Positions 10,656 through 18,617 of a stretch of 42,845 nucleotides of DNA are shown in pieces (position 1 is the first letter of the stretch; every line of letters begins with the position of its first letter). The notes below the pieces were generated by a model, which was not told the origin of the DNA, ran no database searches, and saw nothing but the letters and a program-made list of their open reading frames with translations. Made by a program: the position numbers and the translations under genes. This DNA comes from JAPKZH01 sp964537875 (lineage in GTDB: Bacteria; Acidobacteriota; Aminicenantia; Aminicenantales; UBA4085): NCBI GenBank assembly GCA_964537875.1, contig CAZIDN010000031.1:1-42845 (forward strand), written 5' to 3'.

Positions 10656-10834
10656 CACCGACCGGATATCCCCGGCCCGGTCCTGGGATCTATTCTTCGA
10701 AACGCTGGTTCTCCGAACTGCTCGGCCTAAAGAGGTATCCCTCCATGGCCCTCAGTCGCAGCGCCGGGCTTATTGACGGCCCACGGCCGGCGCGGAAACG
10801 CTCCTGCCCCCCGTATTCGGAAAGGAGAAAAGCC

Positions 10835-11560
10835 ATGCGCAGCGTCCTCTTCCGTCTGACCCTCATCGCACTCCTCACGATTTCCTTCATGCCTTCTTGG
10901 GCCGGAGCGGTTTTTCCGGTCCCCGGCGCGCCGCTTCGTCCCCTCCAGTTCATCGATGCTGCAGGACGTTCGGTTCAGCTGGAAGCGCTGCCTCGGCGCA
11001 TCATCGTCATCGGGAGGGGCCCCCACATCATCCTTCACCTTCTCTACATGTTCCCTGAAGGCCCGGAGCGTATGGCGGGAATGGAGAAGCGGGGAAAGTC
11101 GGCCAGCGATTTCCTGGATTTGATCGACCCTGCCTTCAAGGACAAGAAAGGCCTTGGCGTGAGCCCCGGCCCCGAAGCGATTGCCGCGCTCCGCGCCCGA
11201 TCCGTCTCTGCGCTCAGCGGCGGAGAGCGTCAGCTCGTCATCCTGGCTAGGGCTTTGGTCCAGGACCCATGGATCCTTCTCCTCGACGAGCCGATGTCCC
11301 ACCTGGACATCGGAAACACCCGCCGCATCCTTCAGGTCATGGCCGGGCTAAAAAAAAACGGCAAGACGATTGTCTTCACAACCCACGACCCCAATATCGC
11401 TGCAGCGGCCGACGATGTGGTTCTGCTCCGGGCTGGACGTCTTCTGGCTTTCGGGCCGACCGCCTCGACGTTGAATGCGGAGAATCTCAGCGACACGTAC
11501 GGAGTCAGGGTGGACGTCGTCATTCTCGACGGCCGCCCGGTTATTCTGACCCGCGCTTAA
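10835..11560 (+). pseudogene. In-frame deletion fusion: periplasmic binding protein front joined to ABC ATPase rear
   Basis: A 241-residue open frame made of two unrelated halves. Residues 1-25 are a signal peptide. Residues 38-120 match the start of Fe3+/cobalamin-type binding proteins (DAAGRSVQLEALPRRIIVIG and then PGPEAIAALR, where such proteins continue with PDLV). From about residue 122 the text is the second half of a FecE/BtuD-type ATPase: LSGGERQ at 127-133, Walker B ILLLDEP at 147-153, SHLD at 155-158, H-loop H184. The Walker A half, the rest of the binding protein and the whole permease are missing. A single in-frame deletion of roughly 2 kb from a binding protein - permease - ATPase operon explains this. 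The product cannot bind ATP normally and would carry an export signal, so it is probably a remnant. The ATG at 10835 follows aaaggaga. An assembly error is the alternative. Confidence 0.8.
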
Positions 11561-11635
11561 GAAGAGGCGTCCTTGCGGATCATGACGGCTTTTTTGTTTG
11601 ACAGGACCGATCGTCCGCAGCTAGACTAATGAAGT

Positions 11636-11762
11636 GGGATCAAACCTACTCATTACGCACGATCAGCTCATCAATTTTTTGAGAGATTCGGAAACACCTT
11701 CTAGATTCCAGCGGACTTCAATCATGTCTCCATATTCATGCGTAATGAGTAGGTTTGACCCC
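11636..11762. mobile_element. MITE-like element with 24-bp terminal inverted repeats
   Basis: The ends 11636-11659 and 11739-11762 are inverted repeats matching at 23 of 24 positions (core tcaaacctactcattacgca), around 79 bp with no coding capacity. This is the form of a non-autonomous element, possibly mobilised by a REP-associated or IS-type transposase elsewhere (inference). Its right end lies 4 bp from the ribosome-binding site of the peptidase gene at 11777, so it forms much of that gene's upstream region. Confidence 0.7.
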
Positions 11763-11776
11763 GATGGAGGTGAATC

Positions 11777-13984
11777 ATGAAATCTTCACGGTGCCTGTTG
11801 TTCTTTGGACTTGGCCTTGTGACTCTGTTGATCGCCGGGCCGACGGCTTCCGCCCAAAAGCCGTTCACCCTCGAACAAATCCTGAGCTATTCATTTTCCT
11901 ACGACCTGGTTTCGGCCAAGAAAGCGGATCGCATCGCCTGGCTTGAGTTCAATCAAGGAACCCGCAATGTTTACACGGCGGCCGCGCCCGATTTCAAGCC
12001 CGTCCGCCTCACCAATTTCAAGGACGATGACGGGACCGACCTGACCAGCCTGTCGATCTCGGACGATGGCGCGGTGATCGTCTTCGTCCGCGGCCACGAC
12101 CCGAATAGACAAGGCTGGGTCGCCAATCCCTCGCAGTTTCCCGACGGCAGCGAACAGGCCATTTGGGCGGTCCGGCCGCGTGAGGCGAAACCTTTCCGGT
12201 TGGCGGCGGGGTCGAGCCCAGAGCTTTCTCCCGACGGCAAATGGGTGCTTTTTGTCAAGAACGGCCAAATCTATGGAGCGGCCGTTCAGCCGGCCGGAAA
12301 AAAGATTCCCGGCCGGGAAGGAGAAGAGCTTAAGCCGCTCTTCCGAACCTGGGGAACCAACAGCAACCCGCGCTGGTCTCCGGATAGCAAGAGAATCGCC
12401 TTTACTAGCGACAGGCAGGACCACAGCTTCATCGGCGTCTGCGAACTCGCCGGCCGCAAGATCACCTACATGGCAGCTTCGGTCGACCGGGACACCAATC
12501 CGGACTGGTCCGGCGACGGCAAGAAGATCGCCTTCATCCGCAGGCCGGGATCGGCCTTCGCCCAAATAGTCGCTCAATCTCAGACTCAAGGCCCTTCCGG
12601 GCAGCCTTCTTCGAGGGCTATGCCGTTTCGAGAACAGGCTCAGCCCCAGCCTGCCCAACCTCAACAGATGGCAACAGGGCCGGGATTCCAAGCGGCCAAG
12701 TTCGCCGACGGCCATACGCTCACGTTCTGGGTGGCTGATGTTGAGAGCGGCAAGGCGGAGAAGGTGTGGCATAATCCTCTCGACGACCAGTCTTTTCTTG
12801 CCATCAGGCAGATCACTTGGGCGGGCGAGAGCCTGGTCTTTCAATTGGAACGAAATAATTGGCGCCACTACTATTCCGTACCGGTTTCTGGAGGCGCGGA
12901 TTCAATCCCAACCAACCTGACGCCGGGCGAAGGCGAAGCCGAGTTCGTCGGGTTTTCGCCCGACGGAAAGACTCTTTACTACACAACCAACGTCGGCGAT
13001 ATCGATCGCCGGGACCTCTGGCAATCACCGACCTCGGGCGGCGCACCTGTCCAGTTGACCAAAGGCGATGGCATCGAGACGGAGCCTGCGCCCCTGGCTT
13101 CAGGCCGCAGTATCGCTGTCTTTTATTCCGATGCGAAACGACCCCGCTGCGTCGCGCTCGTGCCGGCCCAGGGCGGCGATGCCCAGATCATCAACTCGAA
13201 GCTCTCTTCTGATTTTCCACTCGAATCCCATGTGATCCCCGAGCCGGTCATTCTCAAGGCGGAAGATGGGTTGGAGTTTCACAACCAGCTTTTTCTGCCG
13301 AAGGATATCCAGCCCGGCGAGCGGCGGCCGGCCATCCTCTTCTCCCACGGCGGTCCCGGTCGGCAGATGCTGCTGGGATATCACTATATGTTCTTCTACC
13401 ACATGGCCTACGCCGTCAACCAGTACTTCGCCAACAAGGGGTATGTCGTCATCTCGGTGAACTACCGGTCGGGCATCGGCTACGGCCGCGAGTTTCGGAT
13501 GGCCCCCAATCGCGGCGCGGCAGGGGCGTCCGAGTATCAGGATATCGTGGCGGCCGCCAAGTACCTCCAGTCCCGGCCCGACGTCGACGCCGACCGGATC
13601 GGATTGTGGGGCCTTTCCTACGGCGGCCTGCTGACGGCGATGGGCCTTTCGCGGAATTCCGACATCTTCAAGGCCGGAGTGGACATTGCCGGCGTGCACC
13701 TCTGGGGAAATTCCCTGGATACCAACAGCCCATCCTTTAAGGCCTCCACCCTGGCCACGATCGACAAATGGATTTCCCCCGTGCTTCTCGTCCACGGCGA
13801 CGACGATCGAAACGTCGCCTTCTCCCAGACCACCGGGCTGGTCCAATTGCTCCGGGCCCGCAACGTCCATCACGAGATGATCGTCTTCCCCGATGAAGTG
13901 CATGATTTTCTGGTGTTCAAAAAGTGGGTCATGGTCCTGAACGCGGCGGATGACTTCTTCAACCGTTTCCTGCAGAAGCCATAG
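11777..13984 (+). CDS. S9 family prolyl oligopeptidase/acylaminoacyl peptidase, secreted
   Basis: A 735-residue serine peptidase. The signal peptide covers about residues 1-24. An N-terminal beta-propeller (about 30-470) shows repeated WD40-like blades such as SPDGKWVLFV, SPDSKRIAFTS, SGDGKKIAFI and SPDGKTLYYT. A C-terminal alpha/beta-hydrolase domain carries the triad: S614 in GLSYGG, D677 in HGDDDRNV and H709 in DEVHDF. Family members clip di- or acyl-peptides from short oligopeptides in the periplasm. The start is fixed by a ggagg site 6 nt upstream of the ATG. The usual S9 length is about 650-750, so it is complete. Its upstream region is a MITE-like inverted repeat element. Confidence 0.93.
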   Translation: MKSSRCLLFFGLGLVTLLIAGPTASAQKPFTLEQILSYSFSYDLVSAKKADRIAWLEFNQGTRNVYTAAAPDFKPVRLTNFKDDDGTDLTSLSISDDGAVIVFVRGHDPNRQGWVANPSQFPDGSEQAIWAVRPREAKPFRLAAGSSPELSPDGKWVLFVKNGQIYGAAVQPAGKKIPGREGEELKPLFRTWGTNSNPRWSPDSKRIAFTSDRQDHSFIGVCELAGRKITYMAASVDRDTNPDWSGDGKKIAFIRRPGSAFAQIVAQSQTQGPSGQPSSRAMPFREQAQPQPAQPQQMATGPGFQAAKFADGHTLTFWVADVESGKAEKVWHNPLDDQSFLAIRQITWAGESLVFQLERNNWRHYYSVPVSGGADSIPTNLTPGEGEAEFVGFSPDGKTLYYTTNVGDIDRRDLWQSPTSGGAPVQLTKGDGIETEPAPLASGRSIAVFYSDAKRPRCVALVPAQGGDAQIINSKLSSDFPLESHVIPEPVILKAEDGLEFHNQLFLPKDIQPGERRPAILFSHGGPGRQMLLGYHYMFFYHMAYAVNQYFANKGYVVISVNYRSGIGYGREFRMAPNRGAAGASEYQDIVAAAKYLQSRPDVDADRIGLWGLSYGGLLTAMGLSRNSDIFKAGVDIAGVHLWGNSLDTNSPSFKASTLATIDKWISPVLLVHGDDDRNVAFSQTTGLVQLLRARNVHHEMIVFPDEVHDFLVFKKWVMVLNAADDFFNRFLQKP

Positions 13985-13996
13985 GTTGAAAAAGGC

Positions 13997-14027
13997 CGGG
14001 CCCCAGTCCGCTCCGGGGGTCTCTTTT
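13997..14027 (+). terminator. Possible terminator after the S9 peptidase gene
   Basis: A G/C-rich imperfect stem (ggcccc with gggggtc) around a 9-11-nt loop is followed by ctcttttta. The stem is short and imperfect, so the call is tentative. Confidence 0.4.
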
Positions 14028-14053
14028 TATGGTAAAATCCTGAAGATAGCCAA

Positions 14054-14281
14054 ATGAGCCCATTGAAGCAATATTGGAAAAAATGGAAAGCGTTCGGTCG
14101 CAAAGCCGGGGATCTCCTGGGCCGGCTGCTGATGACGGTTTTTTATTTCACTCTGGCCGCGCCCTTTGGCTTGATCGTGAGATTTTTCGGCGACCCTCTG
14201 AAATTAAAACGCCGACAGCCGCGCTGGGAACCGCGTCCGAAAGAAGAGACTGATTTGAAACGGGCCCGGGAAGGTTTCTGA
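14054..14281 (+). CDS. SxtJ-like small membrane protein
   Basis: A 75-residue protein: a basic N-terminus, one hydrophobic segment (about 24-45), then GLIVRFFGDPLKLKRR and a charged tail. The TM-P-x-G-L-x-x-R-x-F-G-x-DPL pattern resembles the C-terminal part of SxtJ-family membrane proteins, which are usually about 130 residues, so this is a short form (from memory of the family). Its stop overlaps the ATG of the carbamoyltransferase by one base (TGATG), indicating translational coupling, and SxtJ-type proteins occur beside SxtI-type carbamoyltransferases. A minus-10-like TAAAAT lies at about 14033; the ribosome site is weak. Confidence 0.7.
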   Translation: MSPLKQYWKKWKAFGRKAGDLLGRLLMTVFYFTLAAPFGLIVRFFGDPLKLKRRQPRWEPRPKEETDLKRAREGF

Positions 14282-16071
14282 TGGACATCTTGGGAATCTC
14301 CTGTTTTTATCACGATGCCGCCGCGGCCTTGATCCGGGACGGGATGCTCGTCGCGGCCGCTGAAGAGGAGCGCTTTTCGCGGAAAAAACATGATTACGGA
14401 TTCCCGGCCCTGGCCATCGATTTTTGTCTGAAACGCGGGAAGATCAACGGCGGCGACCTGGATTATGCCATCTTTTACGAGAAGCCGCTGGTCAAGTTCG
14501 AGAGGATCTTGATGACTTCCCTCGGCGCCTATCCTAAAGCCTGGCGGGTCTTCCGGGAATCGATGATCGCCTGGTTCAACCAGAAATTATGGATCAGGGG
14601 CCAGATCGTCCGTCACCTGGGAATTCCACAGAGCCGTGTCCTCTTCGCCGAGCATCACACCTCACATGCGGCCAGCGCTCTTTACTGTTCGCCGTTCGAA
14701 GAGGCGGCCATTCTGACCGTGGACGGTGTCGGCGAGTGGACAACAGCGACCGTCGGCCGGGGGCGTGCCGATTGGACCGACGGAAAAGACTCCGCCATTA
14801 GCCTGGCAGGAGAAATTCGATTCCCTCACTCCTTGGGACTGCTCTATTCCGCTTTTACAGCCTTCCTGGGCTTTGAAGTCAATGAAGGCGAATATAAAGT
14901 CATGGGCATGGCCCCCTATGGCGAGCCCCGCTTTCTGGACCAGGTTTACAAGCTGGTTCAAGTCAATGATGACGGCAGTTTTCGCCTCAACATGGACTAT
15001 TTCAGCTTTTATCACTCTACGGAACACACCTTCAACCAAAAATTCGCCGACCTGTTCGGCAAACCGCGCATCCCCGAGTCGGATTTTTATACTTTTCGGA
15101 CGCATCCCCGGCAGGACCATCCCCGCTGGGACAACCGGGTCGCTGAACAAAACCAAAAGTATGCCGACATCGCCGCCAGCATCCAGCGGGTGACGGAAGA
15201 GGTCCTCCTGAAAATGGCCCATCATGCCCACAAAACAACCGGCCTGAAAAAGCTGTGCCTGGCCGGCGGCGTGGCCTTGAACAGCGTCGCCAACGGCCGC
15301 ATCCTGCGCGAGACCCCTTTTGAGGATGTCTATATCCAGCCCGCTGCCGGCGACTCGGGCGGGGCGCTCGGAGCGGCCCTCTATGCCTATCACGGGCTGC
15401 TCAAGAAGCCCCGGCGGTTTGTCCTGGAGAATTGCTACTGGGGAGAAGAATATACAGCGAATGAAGTGGCCGATTCTTTAAAAAAAGAGGGGCTGACGTT
15501 TGAGGAGTTTCACGACGACGAACCGCTGCTGGATCGCATCGTCGAGGGACTTGTCCAGGGCAAGGTGGCCGGATGGTTCCAGGGACGATTCGAATGGGGG
15601 CCGCGCGCATTGGGCAACCGCAGCATCCTGGCCGACCCGCGCCGGGCAGACATGAAAACGATCGTCAACGCCAAGATTAAATTTCGGGAGCCGTTTCGGC
15701 CGTTCGCGCCGGTGATCCTGGAGGAGCAAACCGGGCGCTACTTTGACCTGCCCCAGCCGGAGCGTCACTATCCCGCCCGCTTCATGCTCCTCGTCGCACC
15801 CATTCACCCGGACAAGCAGGCTCTGATCCCCGCCGTCAACCATTGGGGAACTGGACGGCTGCAGACGTTGAAACGCGAAACGAACCCGCGCTATTACCGG
15901 GTCGTCGAGAAATTCGGGCAGGCGACAGGGGTTCCGGTTTTAATGAATACATCCTATAATCTGCGCGGAGAGCCGATCGTCGCCAGTCCGGCGGATGCGC
16001 TCCGGACGTTTCGCAACAGCGGCCTGGATATGCTGGCCATCGAGAATTTCCTGGTCACAAAGAAGTCATGA
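14281..16071 (+). CDS. NodU/CmcH/SxtI-family O-carbamoyltransferase
   Basis: A 596-residue two-domain carbamoyltransferase. The N-terminal Kae1/ASKHA-like domain begins ILGISCFYHDAAAALI and carries the metal-binding HHTSHAASA (H125, H129) and a DGVGEW segment (D148). The C-terminal YrdC-like part includes FQGRFEWGPRALGNRSILADPR at about 434-455 and FREPFRPFAP. The family transfers a carbamoyl group from carbamoyl phosphate, with ATP, to a hydroxyl of a sugar or natural product. No secondary-metabolite genes are nearby, so the acceptor is more likely a cell-envelope glycan (inference). It overlaps the SxtJ-like gene by 1 nt and is followed after 11 nt by the DUF5989-like gene. Length and motifs look intact. 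Confidence 0.92.
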   Translation: MDILGISCFYHDAAAALIRDGMLVAAAEEERFSRKKHDYGFPALAIDFCLKRGKINGGDLDYAIFYEKPLVKFERILMTSLGAYPKAWRVFRESMIAWFNQKLWIRGQIVRHLGIPQSRVLFAEHHTSHAASALYCSPFEEAAILTVDGVGEWTTATVGRGRADWTDGKDSAISLAGEIRFPHSLGLLYSAFTAFLGFEVNEGEYKVMGMAPYGEPRFLDQVYKLVQVNDDGSFRLNMDYFSFYHSTEHTFNQKFADLFGKPRIPESDFYTFRTHPRQDHPRWDNRVAEQNQKYADIAASIQRVTEEVLLKMAHHAHKTTGLKKLCLAGGVALNSVANGRILRETPFEDVYIQPAAGDSGGALGAALYAYHGLLKKPRRFVLENCYWGEEYTANEVADSLKKEGLTFEEFHDDEPLLDRIVEGLVQGKVAGWFQGRFEWGPRALGNRSILADPRRADMKTIVNAKIKFREPFRPFAPVILEEQTGRYFDLPQPERHYPARFMLLVAPIHPDKQALIPAVNHWGTGRLQTLKRETNPRYYRVVEKFGQATGVPVLMNTSYNLRGEPIVASPADALRTFRNSGLDMLAIENFLVTKKS

Positions 16072-16082
16072 CAGGAGGCGGA

Positions 16083-16265
16083 ATGAAAAAATGGCTGAAA
16101 GGGGCCGCCGCGAACGCCGGGATGGTCGGCCATATTTTTGTCTTCCTCTGGAAGCGGAAAAAGTGGTGGCTAATCCCCCTGGTGGTCATTTTAGTTTTGT
16201 TCGGACTGTTTCTTGTGTTTGCCTCTGTCTCGGGCGTGGCGCCTTTTATTTATACGCTATTTTAA
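16083..16265 (+). CDS. DUF5989/SxtK-like small membrane protein
   Basis: A 60-residue single-span membrane protein: an N-terminal amphipathic part, a KRKKWW basic-aromatic anchor, one long hydrophobic helix (about 32-53) and the ending GVAPFIYTLF, characteristic of DUF5989 proteins found next to carbamoyltransferases. The start ATG at 16083 follows aggagg; an in-frame ATG at 16068 overlaps the upstream stop but has no ribosome site of its own. The stop codon TAA falls at the edge of the palindromic element at 16264. Confidence 0.8.
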   Translation: MKKWLKGAAANAGMVGHIFVFLWKRKKWWLIPLVVILVLFGLFLVFASVSGVAPFIYTLF

Positions 16266-16440
16266 TACAAACGCAATAAATAAGGTGACAATGTATGGGC
16301 GGCGTTTAGGCCGACCTCAAGCCCCCGTAGCGGAGGGGGGACCCGTCGGCTTTTCCGACGGGGGGAACCGACGGGACTGGTGCCCCGGGGCGCGGGGGCT
16401 ACGGGCGGCCTAAGCGCCGCCCTAAAGGGGATTTCATTTC
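16264..16440. repeat. Palindromic MITE-like element, copy A
   Basis: This is the inverted counterpart of the element at 29240-29434. It runs from aatacaaacgcaataaataa through gggcggcg..., a strong hairpin ccgtcgg/ccgacgg and back through gcggcctaagcgccgccc. The left end coincides with the stop codon of the DUF5989-like gene and the right end overlaps the stop of the convergent SGNH gene. It therefore fills the intergenic space and its hairpin may end transcription from both sides. Confidence 0.75.
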
Positions 16441-18596
16441 TTTATTTTCTCCCACAGGATCTCATCGAGCTTCTGATTCACGGCGGCATTTTGCGGATCG
16501 AGACGTTGGGCTTCCTTCAACTCCGCAATGGCTTCGTCCCGTTGTCCGGTTTGGTTGAGGGAGTCGGCCAAGGTCACATAGAGATCCGCGGCATCAGGCA
16601 CAACTTTTAATCCCCGGCGGCAGATGTCCACGGCGTCTTGGAGCCGGTTGCTCTTCGCATACAACATGGCTAGATTCGTATAAGGCGCGACATAGTGGGG
16701 TTGAATCTCGATGGCCCTTTTGTATCGGGCCTCGGCTTGGTCGGGCCACCCTTTCATCTCGTAAGCCGCCGCCAGAATGTTTTCAACTTCGGCTTTGGTG
16801 GGATCAATAGCCAGGGCCTTCAGACAGTTGTCGATCGCTCCCTCGGCATCTCCAAGCCGATGCAGGATAAAAGCGATCCCGGAATACCCCCGGACGGAGT
16901 GCGGCACCAATTCCGCAACTTTGCGGAGATGTTCGAGAGCATCCCGGTCTTTTTTCAGGCCCTGATAGAGCAGATGGGCATATTTCCAGTGCAGCCACCA
17001 ATCCTGGGGCGACCGGGCGATGGCGGCTTCGTACTGCGCCGCGGATTTTTGGACGACTTCAACCGAGAGGCGGTTTCTCAGGTTTGTCAGTTCCTGTTCC
17101 AATCTTGAAACCTGCTCCGCATGATAGAGCTGGTTGCTGAATGGGGGTTTCTTGATGTAGGCGTTGAGCATCTCTTCGGCGATATTGTATTGGTCCCAAT
17201 CGGTATAGGCCAGTTTTTCGGCGCACGCTTCCTCGCTTAAGAGGCTGATCGCAGAGCCGCCCGTTCTCTTCATGTCATCAGGCAGCAGGGTTTTGATCCG
17301 CTCAAACAGGGTTCGGGCGACGATATAGTTGCCCTTGAAGTTCATGTGGACATGGTCCAGAAAAAGCTCTTCACCGGGGAGGCCGCGGTCAGATTTAGCG
17401 GCAAGCGCCTTCTCCATATCGGCAAGATAGATCCCTTTTGATTCTCGGCCGGACGCCGTTTCCCCGATCATGCGGTTGATTTCCTCGTCCGCCCGAAAAC
17501 GGAGGGTGTCGAGTCCCCTGGCTTTCGAAAAAAAACGCCCGGCGTTTTCATAATCCCCCAGCCGCCAGTCACAGCCTCCCATCCGGAAAACGAGATCGGC
17601 AAAGCCGTCGTCGATCTCCAAAGCGGACCGATAATTTTGAGCGGCGCCTTGATCATCGCCGGCTTTCTCTTTCTCGATTCCCTGGCGGTAAAGATTTTCC
17701 CATTCTTCCCGGCGGCCGGCGGACAAATCGGCTCGGTGCTTGGAAGCAAAGGGCGGACAACCCTTGAGATTAACGCCCACCGTGCAAAAAATGACCGCGG
17801 TGCCGTTGCGGCCGGCCGCCCGGCCGATATCCTCGAGATTGCCGGCCAAGTGCCGGTAGGTTGATTTTAATCGAGGGTCGTCAGACGGTATCTGTCTCTC
17901 CAGAAACATTTCCATCCCGCGCCAGACGCCGGGAGCATTCTTTTTCACGGCTAAGCCCTGAGCCAGCCGGCTTAAAAGCTGCCCCAGGCGCAGGGTTTTT
18001 AAGGCCATGTTGAAACGGATGAGGGCCAGGCTGGAAAAGGGGGCGAATACGGTTCCGGGACCGTACGGGCCCACGACTTCATTGTTGCCCATGTAGACAA
18101 TGAGCAGGTCGGCCTGATGCCTGAGACACTCCTTGGCGATAGGCAGGACGGCGTGGGAATTGATCGCCGTAAGGGCGGTATTGATCACTTCGAATTTGAT
18201 CCGGGGGAATGCTTCTTGGAGAAGAACCTCCAGAATGCGTCCAAAGGCGAAGGCGCTGTCGGGCACTCCTTGGGCCACAGAACTGCCCAGGATAAAAATT
18301 CGATAGAGTGAAACGGGTTTTTTATCCATAAAGATGAAGGGATTAAAATCCCGGGAGATATCGGGCGGGAAAAATCTCCAGGGAAACCGGAGGTTGTCGC
18401 AAAAAGCCCGGCGGCCGTTCAAGTCGTAGGGGATCATCGGTGATGTTTTGAACCCGTATCCGAATATCCGCATTCCAAGCTCTATCAGTCCGAGAAGCGC
18501 CAGAGGGATCAGGATCGTGATCAAAAGACGGGACGCCCACAGGCGCAGGCCGCGACGCCGGCTTTTGTTATCGTTGTTTTCCTTTTGATGGGCCAA
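16434..18596 (-). CDS. Membrane-anchored SGNH/GDSL hydrolase with TPR repeats
   Basis: A 720-residue protein. A basic N-terminus and one membrane helix (about 24-45) anchor it. SGNH blocks follow: GSSVAQG at 104-110 with probable nucleophile S106, INTALTAINSH at 138-148, YMGNNE at 168-173, and the DHVH block with D414 and H417. A TPR-like segment (about 300-365) sits inside the hydrolase domain between the last two blocks, and more TPRs fill about 490-715. Such enzymes de-esterify or transfer acyl groups on envelope glycans. The start codon is TTG (gtccTTGgcccat), supported by the upstream site gaaagagaag and by only 21 nt from the preceding gene's stop; the next ATG would remove the membrane anchor. 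It converges on the carbamoyltransferase operon. The last codons lie at the edge of the palindromic element. Confidence 0.82.
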   Translation of the reverse strand: MAHQKENNDNKSRRRGLRLWASRLLITILIPLALLGLIELGMRIFGYGFKTSPMIPYDLNGRRAFCDNLRFPWRFFPPDISRDFNPFIFMDKKPVSLYRIFILGSSVAQGVPDSAFAFGRILEVLLQEAFPRIKFEVINTALTAINSHAVLPIAKECLRHQADLLIVYMGNNEVVGPYGPGTVFAPFSSLALIRFNMALKTLRLGQLLSRLAQGLAVKKNAPGVWRGMEMFLERQIPSDDPRLKSTYRHLAGNLEDIGRAAGRNGTAVIFCTVGVNLKGCPPFASKHRADLSAGRREEWENLYRQGIEKEKAGDDQGAAQNYRSALEIDDGFADLVFRMGGCDWRLGDYENAGRFFSKARGLDTLRFRADEEINRMIGETASGRESKGIYLADMEKALAAKSDRGLPGEELFLDHVHMNFKGNYIVARTLFERIKTLLPDDMKRTGGSAISLLSEEACAEKLAYTDWDQYNIAEEMLNAYIKKPPFSNQLYHAEQVSRLEQELTNLRNRLSVEVVQKSAAQYEAAIARSPQDWWLHWKYAHLLYQGLKKDRDALEHLRKVAELVPHSVRGYSGIAFILHRLGDAEGAIDNCLKALAIDPTKAEVENILAAAYEMKGWPDQAEARYKRAIEIQPHYVAPYTNLAMLYAKSNRLQDAVDICRRGLKVVPDAADLYVTLADSLNQTGQRDEAIAELKEAQRLDPQNAAVNQKLDEILWEKIKK

Positions 18597-18617
18597 GGAC
18601 GTCTTCTCTTTCAGGGG

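Noticed and set aside
10424..10658. Overlapping minus-strand frames of about 65 codons
   Set aside because: Two overlapping frames with no ribosome site or motif; the region carries a terminator-like repeat.
10656..10834. Cobalamin riboswitch in the leader of the ABC fusion gene
   Set aside because: Expected from the gene content, but the conserved core boxes could not be found in the leader on the coding strand.
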